A stretch of DNA of 64,000 nucleotides from Diphasiastrum complanatum (Eukaryota; Streptophyta; Lycopodiopsida; Lycopodiales; Lycopodiaceae): contig CM055101.1 of assembly GCA_029204225.1 (NCBI GenBank), positions 39,234,444 through 39,298,443 of the forward strand, given 5' to 3'. Positions within the stretch are counted from its first letter, which is position 1. Each line of letters starts with the position of its first letter. Positions 22,701 to 33,703 of the stretch are shown here, piece after piece. Made by a program: the position numbers and the translations under genes. Below the pieces are notes generated by a model that saw only the letters and a list, made by a program, of their open reading frames with translations, had not been told where the DNA came from and did not search any database.

Positions 22701-23652
22701 TCTAGATATAGATGAAATCAAGATGGCACTCAAAAGAGAGTTTGAAATTCAAGATCTTGGTAAACTTCATTATATCTTAGGAATAGAGATTATTAGAACT
22801 TCTAAATCTACATTCATATGTCAAGAAAAGTATGTTAACTCTATTCTAAAAAGGTTTCATATGGAAGATTGTAAAGTTGTTTCTACTCCTATGGAATCAA
22901 ATGTAAAGCTAACTACAAGAAGTAATGAAAGATCCTTCAAGGACATTACTCTCTATAGAAAGCTAATAGGATCTCTTATATGGTTAACCATCACAAGACC
23001 TGATCTAAGCTTTGTGGTTGGTAAACTAAGTCAATTTATGCAAGATCCTAGTGAGGCTCATTGGAAGCTAGGAAAGAGAGTACTTAGATACATCTCGGGA
23101 TCAAGAGATTTTGGCATCTTGTATGGAGGTACTACACCTAACCTTTGTGGATTTTCAGATTCAGATTTTGCAGGTGATCAAATGGATAGGAAGTCAACAA
23201 GTGCCTTTGCAATCTATCTTGGAGATGGAGTGGTCTCATGGCTATCAAAGAAGCAACCAACTATCTCTCTATCTTCCACCGAAGCCGAGTACAAGGCATT
23301 AACAACATGCACCAAGGAGATTCTTTGGATCAAGAGGATGTTATTGGATCTTCACTTGCTGGAACCAGAGAAGACTCCAATCATACTTTGTGATAACCTT
23401 TCAGCCCAAAGCTTGGCAAGCAATCCTGTTTTTCATGCAAGGAGCAAGCACATTGAGATTGCTCACCATTTTGTGAGAGATCAAGTCATTGCCAAAGAGG
23501 TGGAGCTTCAACATGTCTCTTCAAAGGAGTGTGTGGCTGATATCTTCACCAAACCATTGGGAAAGGACCTATATTTAATGCATAGATCTAATCTTGGAAT
23601 GTGCTCAAAGACTATGTTGAAACTAGCATCCAATGTTGAAGAGGGAGTGTGA
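19714..23652 (+). CDS. Copia gag-pol polyprotein (intact)
   Basis: 1312 residues in one frame, starting MASNGGIMLESSERLSSSN. Order: gag capsid (about 1-235) with a Lys/Gly-rich stretch, zinc knuckle CFYCGIKGHFANEC at 245-258, aspartic protease DSGASSHMT with catalytic Asp304, integrase zinc region from H437 and catalytic D501, D563 and E599 (35 residues between the last two), RT with YVDD at 985-988, and RNase H with the FTKPLGKDLY tail. The polyprotein would be cut by its own protease inside virus-like particles. The stop TGA (23650-23652) lies inside the 3' LTR, so the frame reads across the polypurine tract. It is close to the fragments at 44858-45955 and 53942-54715. Confidence 0.97.
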   Translation: MASNGGIMLESSERLSSSNYSTWKVRMESLLELNELMDIVAEIEERPLTLQEQQRFDKKAKRALHIIKMNVTNELLKEVGKCQSASEAWNALKKLFESKSTSRVLTLRRQIFSSRQREGESAHAFILRVKSLSDDLACIDENIKDSEIVQVINEHANLVQSFAIQRVLPSVVDLQEILLAEEHRLQSKLDGASLQGGGEEAFFTKGKFKGKGKGKGKWSKGGNFDHDDHSSSSSSTKNNKSKFKCFYCGIKGHFANECYKKKREQGERQGNLTIDEEEHNTCESLVITSSLLANIDDNDPWWIDSGASSHMTRHKEYFTSLLSYEGEGNIIYTANDGQCDIKGIGTIPISLSTNRKANLENVLYIPSITKNLLSVSQMIDKRLDVEFIGDACLISKCGSLIAQGRRHGKLFKLDACVISNHEGCMAREQLTNQEVWHKRLGHPNFKSLEVMAKKELVLGLPKSLVANNSVCEHCALSKSHRLAYSRSTSRSKEAFQLVHSDIHSSSTTSNGGAKMYATFIDDFSRYTWIYLLKSKDEVFAAFVKFKNEMENQFNTKIKCLRSDNGGEYTSNRFKDFCIAHGIKREMSSPRTPQQNGVAERKNRTLCECAKAMRLHANLAKSFWGEALACANYLCNRWTSASLDGKTPHEVLYGRRPSVKHCRIFGCTCFVNITLDDRTKEDPSSKKGVFVGYSEVSKAYKVYIPSTKKVVISRDVIFHEENVSNVVDVDVDVPTNHHDVQDVLDEDGDATPKQTSRKTQRQRAKPSRLTYDEKGKQVVDNSNFAFLTSFDEPTCVGETIQKKEWIQAMDHEHQALIKSNTWRLIKLPKDKKAIGCKWIFKIKTNQDGSINKYKARLVAKGYAQEYGIDYDETFAPVAKMVTIRILISLATLYDWDMWQMDVTNAFLNGDLEEDIYMEQPEGYVSHDEPNHVCYLQKSLYGLKQAPRSWYAKLNSFLLSQNFVMSEYDHSLYFRLNENDITLLLIYVDDIILSGGNNLDIDEIKMALKREFEIQDLGKLHYILGIEIIRTSKSTFICQEKYVNSILKRFHMEDCKVVSTPMESNVKLTTRSNERSFKDITLYRKLIGSLIWLTITRPDLSFVVGKLSQFMQDPSEAHWKLGKRVLRYISGSRDFGILYGGTTPNLCGFSDSDFAGDQMDRKSTSAFAIYLGDGVVSWLSKKQPTISLSSTEAEYKALTTCTKEILWIKRMLLDLHLLEPEKTPIILCDNLSAQSLASNPVFHARSKHIEIAHHFVRDQVIAKEVELQHVSSKECVADIFTKPLGKDLYLMHRSNLGMCSKTMLKLASNVEEGV
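23638..23647 (+). other. Polypurine tract of the intact copia
   Basis: GAAGAGGGAG directly precedes the 3' LTR and is also coding (the last residues are EEGV). Confidence 0.9.
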
Positions 23653-24302
23653 AAATTGTCAACATTTCCTAGCTAGTTTGAGGCCTAAATTGGCTAAAAT
23701 TGTAAATAGTTTTGGTTCTGGAGTTTCACACGTGTGAACCAGGCCACAATGTTTTTATTTACTGTATTTTTTCAGTATGATGAAGTGTCAAACTTCATAC
23801 CCTTCAAAATGAGACCATTTTGATGTATTTTGGTCATATAAGCCATTTTTAGCTATTTTTCCTATATAGGGAATATCTAGGGTCAAGTACCTTCTAGAGA
23901 GAGGAGAGAGAGTCATCTTCCTCATCCATAAATAGTAGGGAAGTCGTGGAGAACAGGTTGGAGAAACCTTTTGTATGCTTCATTGAGATCAATAGATCAT
24001 TGTCATTGTTTCTTCCTCCATTGAGAGCATTGTTGTGTGTATTGTCTTCAAGCTATTGTGTATGATCTTAGGTGCTTTCCAAAAGTGGTAGGCTGATGTA
24101 TTATGGACTGTATAATGCTATTTTGGGCCGCACTTGATGTTTATGGAAGTTTCCATTTGTGATAAATGCTTTTTGATCAAGTTCTTTGCATTCTAGGTAG
24201 CATAGAATGTGTTGCCAATTCCTAGCTTATGTAGTTTGGAGTGCAAGCATTCAAGCCAATGATCTTGGAGTTTAGATCCACTTAGGATCTGTATTTTTCA
24301 CA
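23648..24302 (+). repeat. 3' LTR of the intact copia
   Basis: 655 bp, the same length as the 5' LTR. The differences I see are single bases (for example TAGTTAG/TAGCTAG, CCAAGCC/CCAGGCC, TTTTTTCT/TTTTTCCT, GGACCGC/GGGCCGC). Confidence 0.97.
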
Positions 24303-24307
24303 TTTAC

Positions 24308-26770
24308 TAGTTTGCAATCCTGCAACCTAAACCTGTGCAGCAACTCTTTGACATACTTCACCTGTGTTAAACCCACTTCATGTTCTTTTTGCCACACTTT
24401 TACTCCAAGGCAGTAATGCATCAGGCTGAGATCCGTCATCTCAAATTGTTCCATGAGGTCTTTCTTGATCATGTCTATTATCTCTTGATTATTTTTTGTA
24501 ATAATCAAGTCATCAACATAAAGAGCAATCAAAGCAACCATACCATCAAAGCATAAGACATATAGATTTGGATCAGAATGTGTTCTCACCATCCCCTTTG
24601 AACGAAAGTAGGCATCAATCTTGCTATACCACGCACGTGGTGCTTGTTTAAGACCATAAAGCGCTTTCTTCAAGCGACATACTTTATTTTCCTGTCTTTT
24701 CATTACAAAGCCTTCAGGTTGATCCATGAACACTTCTTCTTCTAACTCACCATTTAGAAAAGCAGATTTCACATCCATCTGATGCAAAGGCCAACCAAAA
24801 TGTGAAGCTAAAGCAATAAGTAGACGTAGAGTATTCCACTTACAAACCGGCGCAAAGGTCTCCTCATAGTCAATGCCTTTATTTTGTGCATACCCTTTGA
24901 TTACCAATCTTGCTTTGTGCTTTGCTATGCTTCCATCTGCATGGTACTTAGTTCTGTATACCCATTTGCAACCAATGGGTTTCTTGCCAACTGGTGGTTC
25001 TACTAAGTCCCATGTGCTATGCTTAGCAATTGACTCCATCTCCTCTCCCATGGCCTTGATCCAAATATCATCATCTTTTGCTTCACTATAAGTCGAAGGT
25101 TCTTTGCTTTGAATAATGCTAGATAAGAGAGCATAATTTGCTTCATACCTTTCAGGTAGTATCTTCTCTCTTGTTGATCTTCGTAGCTCTCCCTGGTTAG
25201 ATGATTCTGGAAAGTCATCTATGTCGCGGCTCTCCATCAATCTCTCAAACCACTTAGGGAGCTTTCTGTCAGGTGATCGACTTCCTGGTGAAAATGTATC
25301 CCATGGTACATCCTTCTCCTTGCGTTTGTCACCTGCAATTTCAATCCTTCTTGCACCAAAAGGTTTGTCCCTACCTCTCCAACCTATTTCTTGAGGTTGA
25401 GTAGTAGTATCTTGAGATGTATCCTCATGTTCATCACTCGGAAGGTCAATGAATGGATCATCATCAGGTGGTATTCTCACTATACCATTTTTCCTACTGG
25501 ATGTGTCTATCTTCTCAGCATCTTCATCTTCATACATCTTGGATTCATCAAAGATAACATCTCGGCTCATATGAATTTTGTTTTCGACTGGATCAAAATA
25601 TCTATAGCCCTTCACGCGATCATCATATCCTAGGAATATGCACTTGATAGCTTTTACATCAAGTTTATGTCTCTCTTCCTTAGGAATATGTACAAAGGCC
25701 TTACATCCAAAGATTCGCAAGTAGTTTACCTTTGGCTTCTTCTTTGTGAATGCTTCCTCAGGTGTTATTTTTGGTATGGCAATGGTAGGACTTCTATTTT
25801 GAAGATAGACTGTCGTGCTACATGCTTCTGACCAAAAATCTCTTGGTAGTTTCATCTCAACTAGCATAGATTTGGCACTTTCCACAGTCGTACGATTTTT
25901 GCGCTCAACTACACCATTGAGAGCAGGAACATGAGCTTGCGTAAATTGTCTTTTAATCCCACATTGATCACAAAGATCATTGAAGTCATTAGACTTATAC
26001 TCACCTCCACTATCTGATCTTAGGACTTTGATCTTCTTACCTGTCTGATTTTCGACCAAGTTTTTGAAGTTCTTGAAGTTATCAAAAGCATCTGATTTCT
26101 TCTTCAAGAAGTAGATCCACGTCTTACGTGACATATCATCAATAAAGGTCATGAAATAGAAGACTTTTTCTAAGGACATGGTCCTCATAGGCCCGCATAA
26201 ATCTGTGTGGATTAAATCCAGGATGTTCTTTGCTCTTGCAACACCCCCTTTATTGAACTTTTCTCGATACTGCTTTCCATATACACAAGATTCGCACATT
26301 GATTTCAAGTGATCCTCTATGGTAGGCAGTCCTGTTACCATCTCCAATTTTCTCATCAAACTGAGGCTTCCCAAGTTCAAGTGACCAAGCCTCTTATGCC
26401 ACAACTCAGTTTGCGAAGGAACTGATGATACAAGTCCATGTTGCCCCTTGATTGTGGCATTCAACCTGTACAATTTTGTATTGGGCTCTCTTACTCCATT
26501 CGCAATAACTTTGAACTTTTGGTTCGCATCCTTCACAAAGCAACAATCATGGGCGAATTCTACTTTCAACTTTTGATCAGTAATGACTCCAACAGAAAGT
26601 AGATTTTTCTTCAAACCTGATACGTAAAGTACCTTATGGTGCCCAGTCTGCACCCAGAACCATACAACAAATGAGTGTCCAGTCCTAAAGCAAAATTTGA
26701 GATTGACACAAAGATTTTGCCATCTGTGCAATGCAACATCGCACGAGATGACCTTTTGCCCATTTAACCC
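24308..26770 (-). pseudogene. Copia element B: protease end, integrase, RT
   Basis: A long open frame of about 800 residues on the minus strand. From right to left: pre-integrase (VLYVSGLKKNLLSVG), integrase zinc motif (LWHKRLGHLN...CESCVYGK), catalytic core (DLIHTDLCGPM, IKVLRSDSGGEYKSNDF, VERKNRT), C-terminal FGCKAFVHIPKEERHKLDVK, linker, and RT (IGCKWVYRTKYHADGS, MDVKSAFLNGELEEEVFMDQ, LYVDDLIIT). The protease active site and gag are absent, since the frame becomes garbled upstream of 26730. The last residues before 24308 (NVKNTDPKWI) come from the inserted LTR. Confidence 0.9.
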
Positions 26771-26876
26771 CCGAATTGTCCAACAAAAGAGGAGTCCTTA
26801 TCAGACTTCTTATCCATATCATCAAGGGGCACCAAATGCAGCAACGAGGTATGGCGTGCCAAACAATCAATAGCGC

Positions 26877-27230
26877 ATGGCCTTACTTGCACCACCAGGG
26901 CCAGTTGAGCAGCAGCAATGGTATGGGCCGGATGAACCATATATGGATCTTGTCATAAATGAGTATTATGCGGCCTATGCAGCTCAAACTCAGTGTCAAG
27001 GCGAGAGAAATTATGACTGCTACAGATGTGGTGAAGGACACAGAATCGCTGAATGTCCTTACAAGGGACAATATATTTCCTTCTGCCGGGAATGCGGTTA
27101 TGGACACTACTACAAGAACTGTCCATTAAGACCTGGGACTAGCTCGCCATTGAATTTCATTGTGATACAACTAGTAACAGTTCCAATGAGAATGCCATTG
27201 AAAAAAAACGTTTCCATGCCCCTATGTTAG
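26877..27230 (+). pseudogene. Gypsy gag fragment with two zinc knuckles
   Basis: Two CX2CX4HX4C knuckles, CYRCGEGHRIAECP and CRECGYGHYYKNCP, lie about 12 residues apart after a Gln/Pro-rich lead (ALLAPPGPVEQQQWYGPDEP). The capsid part is missing upstream, where the frame meets the minus-strand copia. Confidence 0.8.
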
Positions 27231-27487
27231 CCGTCATGCGAGCATAGAAGAGGAAGGAAGCGGCTCCCTCACCACCACCGGCAGTCTCTGATGACCAACC
27301 CTCGACTTCAGCACCATATTCGAATGTGAGGGAAGAAAGGAAGCAGTATCAGAAGATACGACATTGGGTATAGAGAGCGCAAGCAGAGGAGAAAGCACAG
27401 GAAAAATCCACAACTACAGAATCCCGTGCTAATGAAGAACCAGTACCACGGACGGGCTCACCACTGCGCACTGATCAGAATGATTGG

Positions 27488-28276
27488 TTGCATCATCATG
27501 AATCACCTTTCCACATGGTGGAGCTTGAGGAACCGCATACGGAAGTGCTCGTCAGTTTGCTAGCAAGCCGCGTCAGCCTATCCTTGAGAGAGTTGTTGTG
27601 GATTGCACCACAAGCTAAGGGCCTTTTGGCTGAATGGGCCAAAATAGAAGCAGAACCGATAGCGCTAGATCCCATATATTGTGCAGGCTACGATGAGACA
27701 AGTAACGTCCTCCACATCGGGACAGCGTGGGAGAGTGAGGAACACAACATCACCCTGCCAATCAAACACAAAAGATTCGAGGACAAAGCAGCAATGGTAG
27801 ATGGAGGATCAGGTATCATTTTGATCTCCACTACTTTGTATCAAAAGTGGGGTCTACAGGGATTGAATCCAGCAATATTCACCATCAAACTAACAGATCA
27901 ATTTTGTGTAAAACCAAAGGGTGTAGTTGTCGATATCCTTGTAAAAATAGCAGGCATGCAGTTTACGATCACCTTTGTAGTAATGGACATACCAGATTCC
28001 CCATCTGCATACCGTGTTTTACTGGGAAGGCCATGGGTGAGGACTGTGCAAATAGTTCACAACTGGGCTATGGGAAAACTCACCTTTGAGAATAGAGAAC
28101 AGGCTGTAAAGGTCGCTCCAACCACATGGGCGGTGAAACCTATTGCACCCAAGGCTGATGATGGATCATTCATGACAGATCATATGATCGATCGCCCAAG
28201 GCAAGCCAAGCAAGGGTGGCCACTACGATTCAGAGACAGATGTCGTGATATGGACAGATGCATTAACAACAATTGA
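27488..28276 (+). pseudogene. Gypsy aspartic protease region
   Basis: A 262-codon frame. VDGGSGIILIS near residue 105 is the retropepsin active site (D-x-G-S-G form), and VLLGRPWV about 75 residues later is the flap-end GRPW motif common in plant gypsy elements. Strands between them are well kept (FTIKLTDQFCVKPKG). It would process the gag-pol precursor. The frame ends inside the pol linker and overlaps the next piece by about 30 bases in another frame. Confidence 0.8.
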
Positions 28277-29186
28277 CTACCAAACATGTCAATATGAATC
28301 GGATCCTGAACCCAACACATCTTCACCGAAGTGTTACACCATGGACACACCAATTACATTTGGGGTGAATATGATCAACGTAGCATGGCTATCAACGAAA
28401 TCTATTGAAAACCCAGTGGACGATGATTTAGTCCCTTGGCAACATGCTTTGACTTACAACAAGGAGATTGAGCTAACAGATGAGCAGGTCCTACAGCACA
28501 TGGACCCAGATCGCTATAGAATCAAGAGAGTACTAGCTCAATCGCCACAAAAATCTGCTATGGTGAAAGTTTCAAATATATATCCACCAAAGGCACCTGC
28601 GAACAAGAAGAACCAGTTGAATCAACTTTACAATCAAGTGATTCGATGGAGTGATCTACCCGAAGAAGCTATAGCCACAGTGGATGTGGATATTCGCAAC
28701 CATGAGGCAAATATCACACCAGTTCCAAAGAAAGACAACAAGGACGAATCCCACTATGTGACAAGAAAAGACATGAAGAAGGTGTTGGATTCCTTGAAGT
28801 CAATCAGGATGAACTCGGATACAACATCATCTTCTTCTCAGATGACGGAGAATCAAAAGATGACCAGTCAGGCTAAGATCGATATGCTGAAGGAGAAATC
28901 TCGTCAAGCACCAGCTCACGAGATGCTTAAGACCTTCAAGAATTATACCTTGGACGACGTGGTAATTATAATGTCGCAAGCACAACGAGAACTTGATCAA
29001 AGTCAAGAACCAACAGAGCAAGTCTTTGAGGGACCTGCGGCTACGATCATTGTTGGTGGAGTACAAGAATTATTTTGCCTAGAATTACAGTGGTCTGAAG
29101 CGCATTCCACCAACAATAGTCCAGTAGTTGGTGGATGGAGTAGTCCCCAAGGTGAGTCGTTATTTCTACTGCAACCCAAACTATAG
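28245..29186 (+). pseudogene. Gypsy pol linker between protease and RT
   Basis: A 313-codon frame rich in charged residues and Gln, with no catalytic motif. It ends shortly before RT (EAHSTNNSPVVGGWSSPQG). Such spacers are usual in Tat-like gypsy elements. I cannot assign a function. Confidence 0.55.
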
Positions 29187-29930
29187 AGAGCTGATCAAGC
29201 AAGAGTTGCAGAAGTTGTTAGACATTCATTTATGAAATCGAGCACACTGAGTGGGTATCGCCTATAGTTATAGTACCCAAGAAGAACGAAAAAATACGAA
29301 TCTGTGTGAATCTGAAGGCACTAAATGCAGTTACCAAAAAGGACCATTTTCTTTTACCCTTTACGGAAAGTGTCCTTGACAAAGTAGCAAGAGCATCAGC
29401 CTATAGTTTTCTGGATGGCTTCAACGGTTACAATTAGGTGAAGATAGCGCCACAAGATCAACACAAGACGATGTTCGCCACTTAATGGGGGACTTATGCC
29501 CACAAAGTGATGTCATTCGGTCTTTGCAATGCCCAAACACCTTCCAACAAGTTATGCAGGCGGCATTCAAAGAGTATTTGCAGAAATTTCTAGAGAATTT
29601 TTTGGACTATCTGTGCATGCACGGGCCTAACTCAGACCATTTATCCAACCTAGAGAAGGTGCTGCAGAAGTGCCGCGAATTCTAGGTCTCTATGAATCCA
29701 TAAAAAATCTCAATTTTGGGCTACAAATAGCTTGATTCTTGGCCATATAGTGTCTAGACACGGGATCGCCACGGACCTATCGAAGATCAAGATCATTATT
29801 GATCTACCACCACCAGGAACGATCTTCGAGGTCTACATCTTTATGGATCACACTAACTATTACAGGATTTTCATCCTAGATTTTGCGGAGTTAGCATGAC
29901 CAATCTACAAACTCACAACGGATCCACATT
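29187..29930 (+). pseudogene. Gypsy reverse transcriptase, heavily damaged
   Basis: Scattered frames give IVPKKNEKIRICVNLKALNA, SAYSFLDGFNGYN and VMSFGLCNAQTPSN. The catalytic F/YxDD box appears as NFLDYLCMHG, so at least one catalytic Asp is gone. Stops occur near 29440, 29484 and 29683. 29740-29900 still shows connection-like sequence. Confidence 0.8.
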
Positions 29931-29933
29931 AGA

Positions 29934-30400
29934 ATGAGAAAGGTCCTAAGGGCTTTCCAAAAGCTTAAGGATGCATTGGTCTTAGCACCAATCTTATGCC
30001 CACCCAATTGGTCCATTGAGTTTTATGTGCATACGGACGCATCGAAGTATGCAGTAGGAGCAGTCTTAACCCAGCCATGGGAACACAAAAAGGATTTTTC
30101 GATTCGATTTGTAAGCCGACAGCTCAGTGATATAGAAATGAATTATTCAACCACAGAGCAGGAAGCATTGGCAATGATATATGCGGTTAAAAATTTTGTC
30201 ACTATTTGATGGCCACACACTTTGTCTTTTATATGGACCATCAGCCCTTGCTCTATCTTGTTAACAAGACTTGCAACATAGGGAGAACCACTCGATGGCT
30301 ACTTCTATTGTTGGAGTTTGATTTTCGGATAAAGGTTCGCAAGGGAAAGCAACACTACATGGCAGATCATGTGTCATGAATCAAGGGAAAGGAAACTGCA
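29934..30400 (+). pseudogene. Gypsy RNase H domain
   Basis: FYVHTDASKYAVGAVLTQPW carries the first catalytic Asp, and YSTTEQEALAMIYAVKNF carries the catalytic Glu. After a frame break, the region to 30400 reads like the connection to integrase (LLEFDFRIKVRKGKQHYMADH). It removes RNA from RNA-DNA hybrids when intact. Confidence 0.8.
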
Positions 30401-30539
30401 CCACAACCTGATGATGAGCTACCCGATGCTGCCTTATTTTATGTTGACACAGTACCAGAATGGGCCGCTAACATAGTTGAATATCTAATGCAGGGCTAAC
30501 TAGACAAATCACTACCAAAGGCGGAACAGTAGTTGATAT

Positions 30540-31637
30540 TGAAAGCTAGACCTTATCAGCTAATGATCCTTCGATGATGTATTCTTCCTCATGAGGCCGT
30601 CCAAATCATTTCGTTGTCACATGAAGGCATGAGTGGAGGTCATTTTGCATCCAACATTATAGTTCGCAAGATCCTGCAATCAGGATGCTGGTGGCCAATG
30701 ATTCATAAGGATACCTGGAATACCTGAGAAAATGCGATGTGTGTCAAAGGGTGAGGAGACCAACGAGATTAAATTATGACCTCTGGTCTTAGCCCAAGCA
30801 CCATTTAAAAAGTGGGAATTGGATTATATTGGTCCAATTCACCTTGCAGCAAGAAGTACCCAAGTTCGATATATAATCGTGGCCATGGCTACCTCACCAA
30901 GTGTGTCAAAGCCAAGGCAATAAGAGTAGCTGATGCTAGGACCACTGCCAAGTCTCTTTATGAAAATATCATTGTGTGCTTTGGACGCCCGGTGGAGATA
31001 GTCAGCGAGTCATTTCATCAATGAGACTATCAAGGTCCTGTTGGAGGAATTTTTTGTGATCTATGAACCCGTACGCCTTATTGTCCTTGTGGTAATGGGC
31101 AAGCAGAGTCATCCAATAAGATCTTGTGTAGCGTACTCACGAAAACAACTGAAGCTCACAGATCGCATTGGGAACACAAGGTACATGCTGCTCTGTGGGC
31201 ATTCAGGACAGCATATAAGGGGAGCACTAATCAAATGCCATTTCAATTGGTTTATGGTCAGGATGCTGTAATGCCAGTAGAGTTTTTGGTCCCTTCATTA
31301 AGGATTGTCTCAACGCAACATCTTGATGAATCCAGATCTCTACAATTACGCCATGAAGCTCTGCATAAGCTCTGTGAAACATGCTTACTAGTTGTACATG
31401 CATTGGCAGCTGAAAAAGAACGATGCAAAGCATGGCACGATCGTAGGTTACAAAAGAAAGATCTTTGATCCGGATACCAAGACAATCAAAGAGAAATTAA
31501 AGTTCAGAGCCGAAGGTTCTTATCGGATCAAAGAGATTTTTAATCATGGAGCCGTGAACTTGGAAAAGCTAGATGGGACGCCTTTTGACACACCCATCAA
31601 CGGTAGCCGATTACATAAGTACTGGCCACCTCAGTGA
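30540..31637 (+). pseudogene. Gypsy integrase
   Basis: The zinc region reads LSHEGMSGGHFAS...KCDVCQRVRRPT. The core begins KWELDYIGPIHLA (first catalytic Asp) and continues, with frame changes, to HWEHKVHAALWAFRTAYKGS and FQLVYGQDAVMPVEFLVPS. The C-terminal part at 31392-31637 ends in NGSRLHKYWPPQ, the usual gypsy tail. No chromodomain is visible. Confidence 0.85.
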
Positions 31638-31640
31638 GAC

Positions 31641-32784
31641 AAATCTAGGTTGGTGATGGCATGTTACGAAAAGTTCATTTGCAAGGCCTCACAGCCAAAT
31701 CTAGGAAAATCAAGACAGATCAAGCTACGTCCACCAAGATTCAGCCAGATCTGACAAAACAGAGAAGATCCAACAAGATCTAGGTCTAGATAGGATCAAC
31801 AGGAAAGAAGATCATCAGGTTGCACCAATAATCCCCCCAATTTGTAGAATAGAGGCCTTGATCTCAGGAAACAATGACAAACAAAGGGCAAAATTCACCA
31901 AAACTGATGGATCTGCTAGCAAATATCTATCAAAACTTTCAGAGAATTACCTACAGTCAAATCTAACATGGATGCAATAGATTACTAGTTTATAGAGGGT
32001 AAGGAGTAGAGAATCTCAAGATCTCGTCAAAAAACCCTAAAAAAGAGCACATTTTTCATGATTTTTGGAGATCCTCTGGGAGTTAGCTCCTAAAACTTTG
32101 GCAGTCACTAGATCTGACTCAGATACATCTATGAAAATCTCTGCGAGATTTACTGATAGAAAATTCATCATTTTCTAGTGTTTGCGAGGGTTCTAAAGAG
32201 CAGAATCTTCAGAACCTTTGTAGAGCATCAAGATCATCAAACCAATCTTTGCAAGGGGCGTAAATGGGATCAGAGTGGTGAAATTACTCTGCCTACATGG
32301 TCTGATTTTGAAAACTCAACCACTAGGGCAAGTTGTGCAAGAATTCACTTCCTGCGAGGATTGAACCCTCGCAGACTGTTCGAACCCTCGCAGAACCTTC
32401 GCAGGGCAGTCAAATCACCTTTTGAATTCTCGTAGACTTCTTTGAGGTCTGAGAATTTTGTGAAGAAGGTCTCTGCAAGAATTTGGGTGGAATTGGACAT
32501 GGGAAACTGGATTTTACCTAATATGCACTCTAAATTTTGCTATGAGTCATTTGTCACTTTGCCTAGCAAAGCTCTGTCCGATTTTCGATCAAAATTTTCA
32601 AGTTCTCCGAAAGCAACCAAATTTCATACCAGCCATCACCTGCACACTTTGAACCAAGATCTGTGCTCTAAACCACCGTTGCCACCTTCCATTATATGTT
32701 TTCCACTGTTTTCTCATTTTCAATACTTTTACTGTTTCATTGTTTTTCTACTTTTTTTCACTTCTTTCTTTGTAACAAACTCTA
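31641..32784 (+). other. Region after gypsy pol without a clear gene
   Basis: No recognisable protein. 32330-32420 repeats CCCTCGCAGA-type words four times (GCGAGGATTGAACCCTCGCAG, then CCCTCGCAGA and CCTTCGCAGG). ORFs at 32178-32435 and 32442-32798 are open but featureless. Confidence 0.4.
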
Positions 32785-33370
32785 ATGATCACTGCTAACA
32801 TGGCCACTCCTTCCTCTTCTGACAACTCTGGCACCAAGAAGGTGATCCAATGTGAAATACCATCAGCCACCCAAATTTGGCCCTTGCTCTCTGATGCCCT
32901 AATCAGACCATGGCTTCAGACAACTGGTCCTCTTGTTGAAGCAATGGGTTTTTACCCAGCACTTTTCAGTTCTGACAATAACATGGGCCTCGCCCTTCAC
33001 GCTTACACCACTTGGGATGCGCCGAAGTAGCGTTTCCACATCCTGTACCAAGGTACCACATACAAGATATAGATTAACATAGATTCCATGGTCACTGTAG
33101 GCATAGAGTCCCCGGTGATCGTCAACCCATCTCCCATCGCCAAGCAAAGGCCTTGATAAGGCCATTCATCACCCAGACTGCCCCAGAGATTCCGATCCAA
33201 ACTAACAATGGGTACCTGATAGAGGCTATCATGGACCCAATAATCCAGGCGGCCACGCATCTATTGAACAACTTTTTGATTGTTTCAACATTTGCAAGGA
33301 CAGAATCAATTCCAAGCTGCTTAGTCAGATTGCGGAGTCCTTCTTGAGATTCCCTGGTCCCACAGTCATG
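32785..33370 (+). pseudogene. N-terminal part of a post-pol ORF
   Basis: The frame reads MATPSSSDNSGTKKVIQCEI (internal Met) through ATQIWPLLSDALIRPWLQTT to a stop at 33030. Further coding-like sequence in other frames runs to about 33365 (LLSQIAESFLRFPGPTV). The function is unknown; it is not a retroviral enzyme. The ORF appears to continue beyond the inverted-repeat unit at 40867-42100, as if that unit inserted into it. Confidence 0.4.
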
Positions 33371-33393
33371 CCATATGCATTAGGGCCCTTTTT

Positions 33394-33414
33394 GGACTCA
33401 AAAAGGGCCTCTTC
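33394..33414 (+). repeat. Left terminal inverted repeat (core)
   Basis: GGACTCAAAAAGGGCCTCTTC. The left end also carries an extra GGCCCTTTTT just outside, forming a local palindrome with AAAAAGGGCC. Confidence 0.65.
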
Positions 33415-33703
33415 CTTGCCTAAACAAGTTTTCTAATCATAATTAGTTTAGTGCTAATCAATCCTACGTGGCACCTTTACCTTGGGTTACCATACAAGGT
33501 GAGCAAGAGTTAAGGCCTAAATGTAGGTCTCATTTTCATAGACTATTGTAGGTTATTTGCACAGACTATAATATGCAACTAATAGGTAAGTTACAAATTA
33601 CAACTAGAGTAGGGTTAGTATAGGACGACCTACAATAACCAATAAGAAGAAAGGACCTCCGATATGTTTTCGTTATCATCAAGGCAATAATATATTCTTA
33701 GAT

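Larger units (their letters stand above)
17887..24302 (+). mobile_element. Intact, recently inserted Ty1/copia retrotransposon
   Basis: 6416 bp: LTR 17887-18541, primer site from 18542, leader, one uninterrupted gag-pol frame 19714-23652, polypurine tract, LTR 23648-24302. Flanking TTTAC at 17882-17886 and 24303-24307 is a perfect 5-bp target duplication. I count about 4 differences between the two 655-bp LTRs, so the insertion is young. All catalytic motifs are present, so it may be autonomous. It sits inside the RT region of copia element B. Confidence 0.97.
16500..26775 (-). mobile_element. Copia element B, split by the intact copia element
   Basis: 3' LTR at 16500-17058, pol C-terminus at 17112-17886, then the inserted element 17887-24302 with its target duplicate, then the rest of pol at 24308-26770. 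The interrupted protein sentence is continuous across the insertion: DCKLVN on the right joins TPIEPGKKLSK on the left. The 5' part (gag, primer site, 5' LTR) is missing; the sequence changes to a gypsy element near 26775. Confidence 0.85.
26790..31640 (+). mobile_element. Decayed Ty3/gypsy element
   Basis: Gag zinc knuckles, protease, RT, RNase H and integrase follow in gypsy order on the plus strand, all with scattered stops. No LTR or primer site is visible; the left side is cut at the junction with copia element B. After integrase the DNA continues with an extra low-complexity ORF (32785-33370 and 40867-42100), as in Tat/Athila-like elements that carry ORFs between pol and the 3' LTR. Confidence 0.8.
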
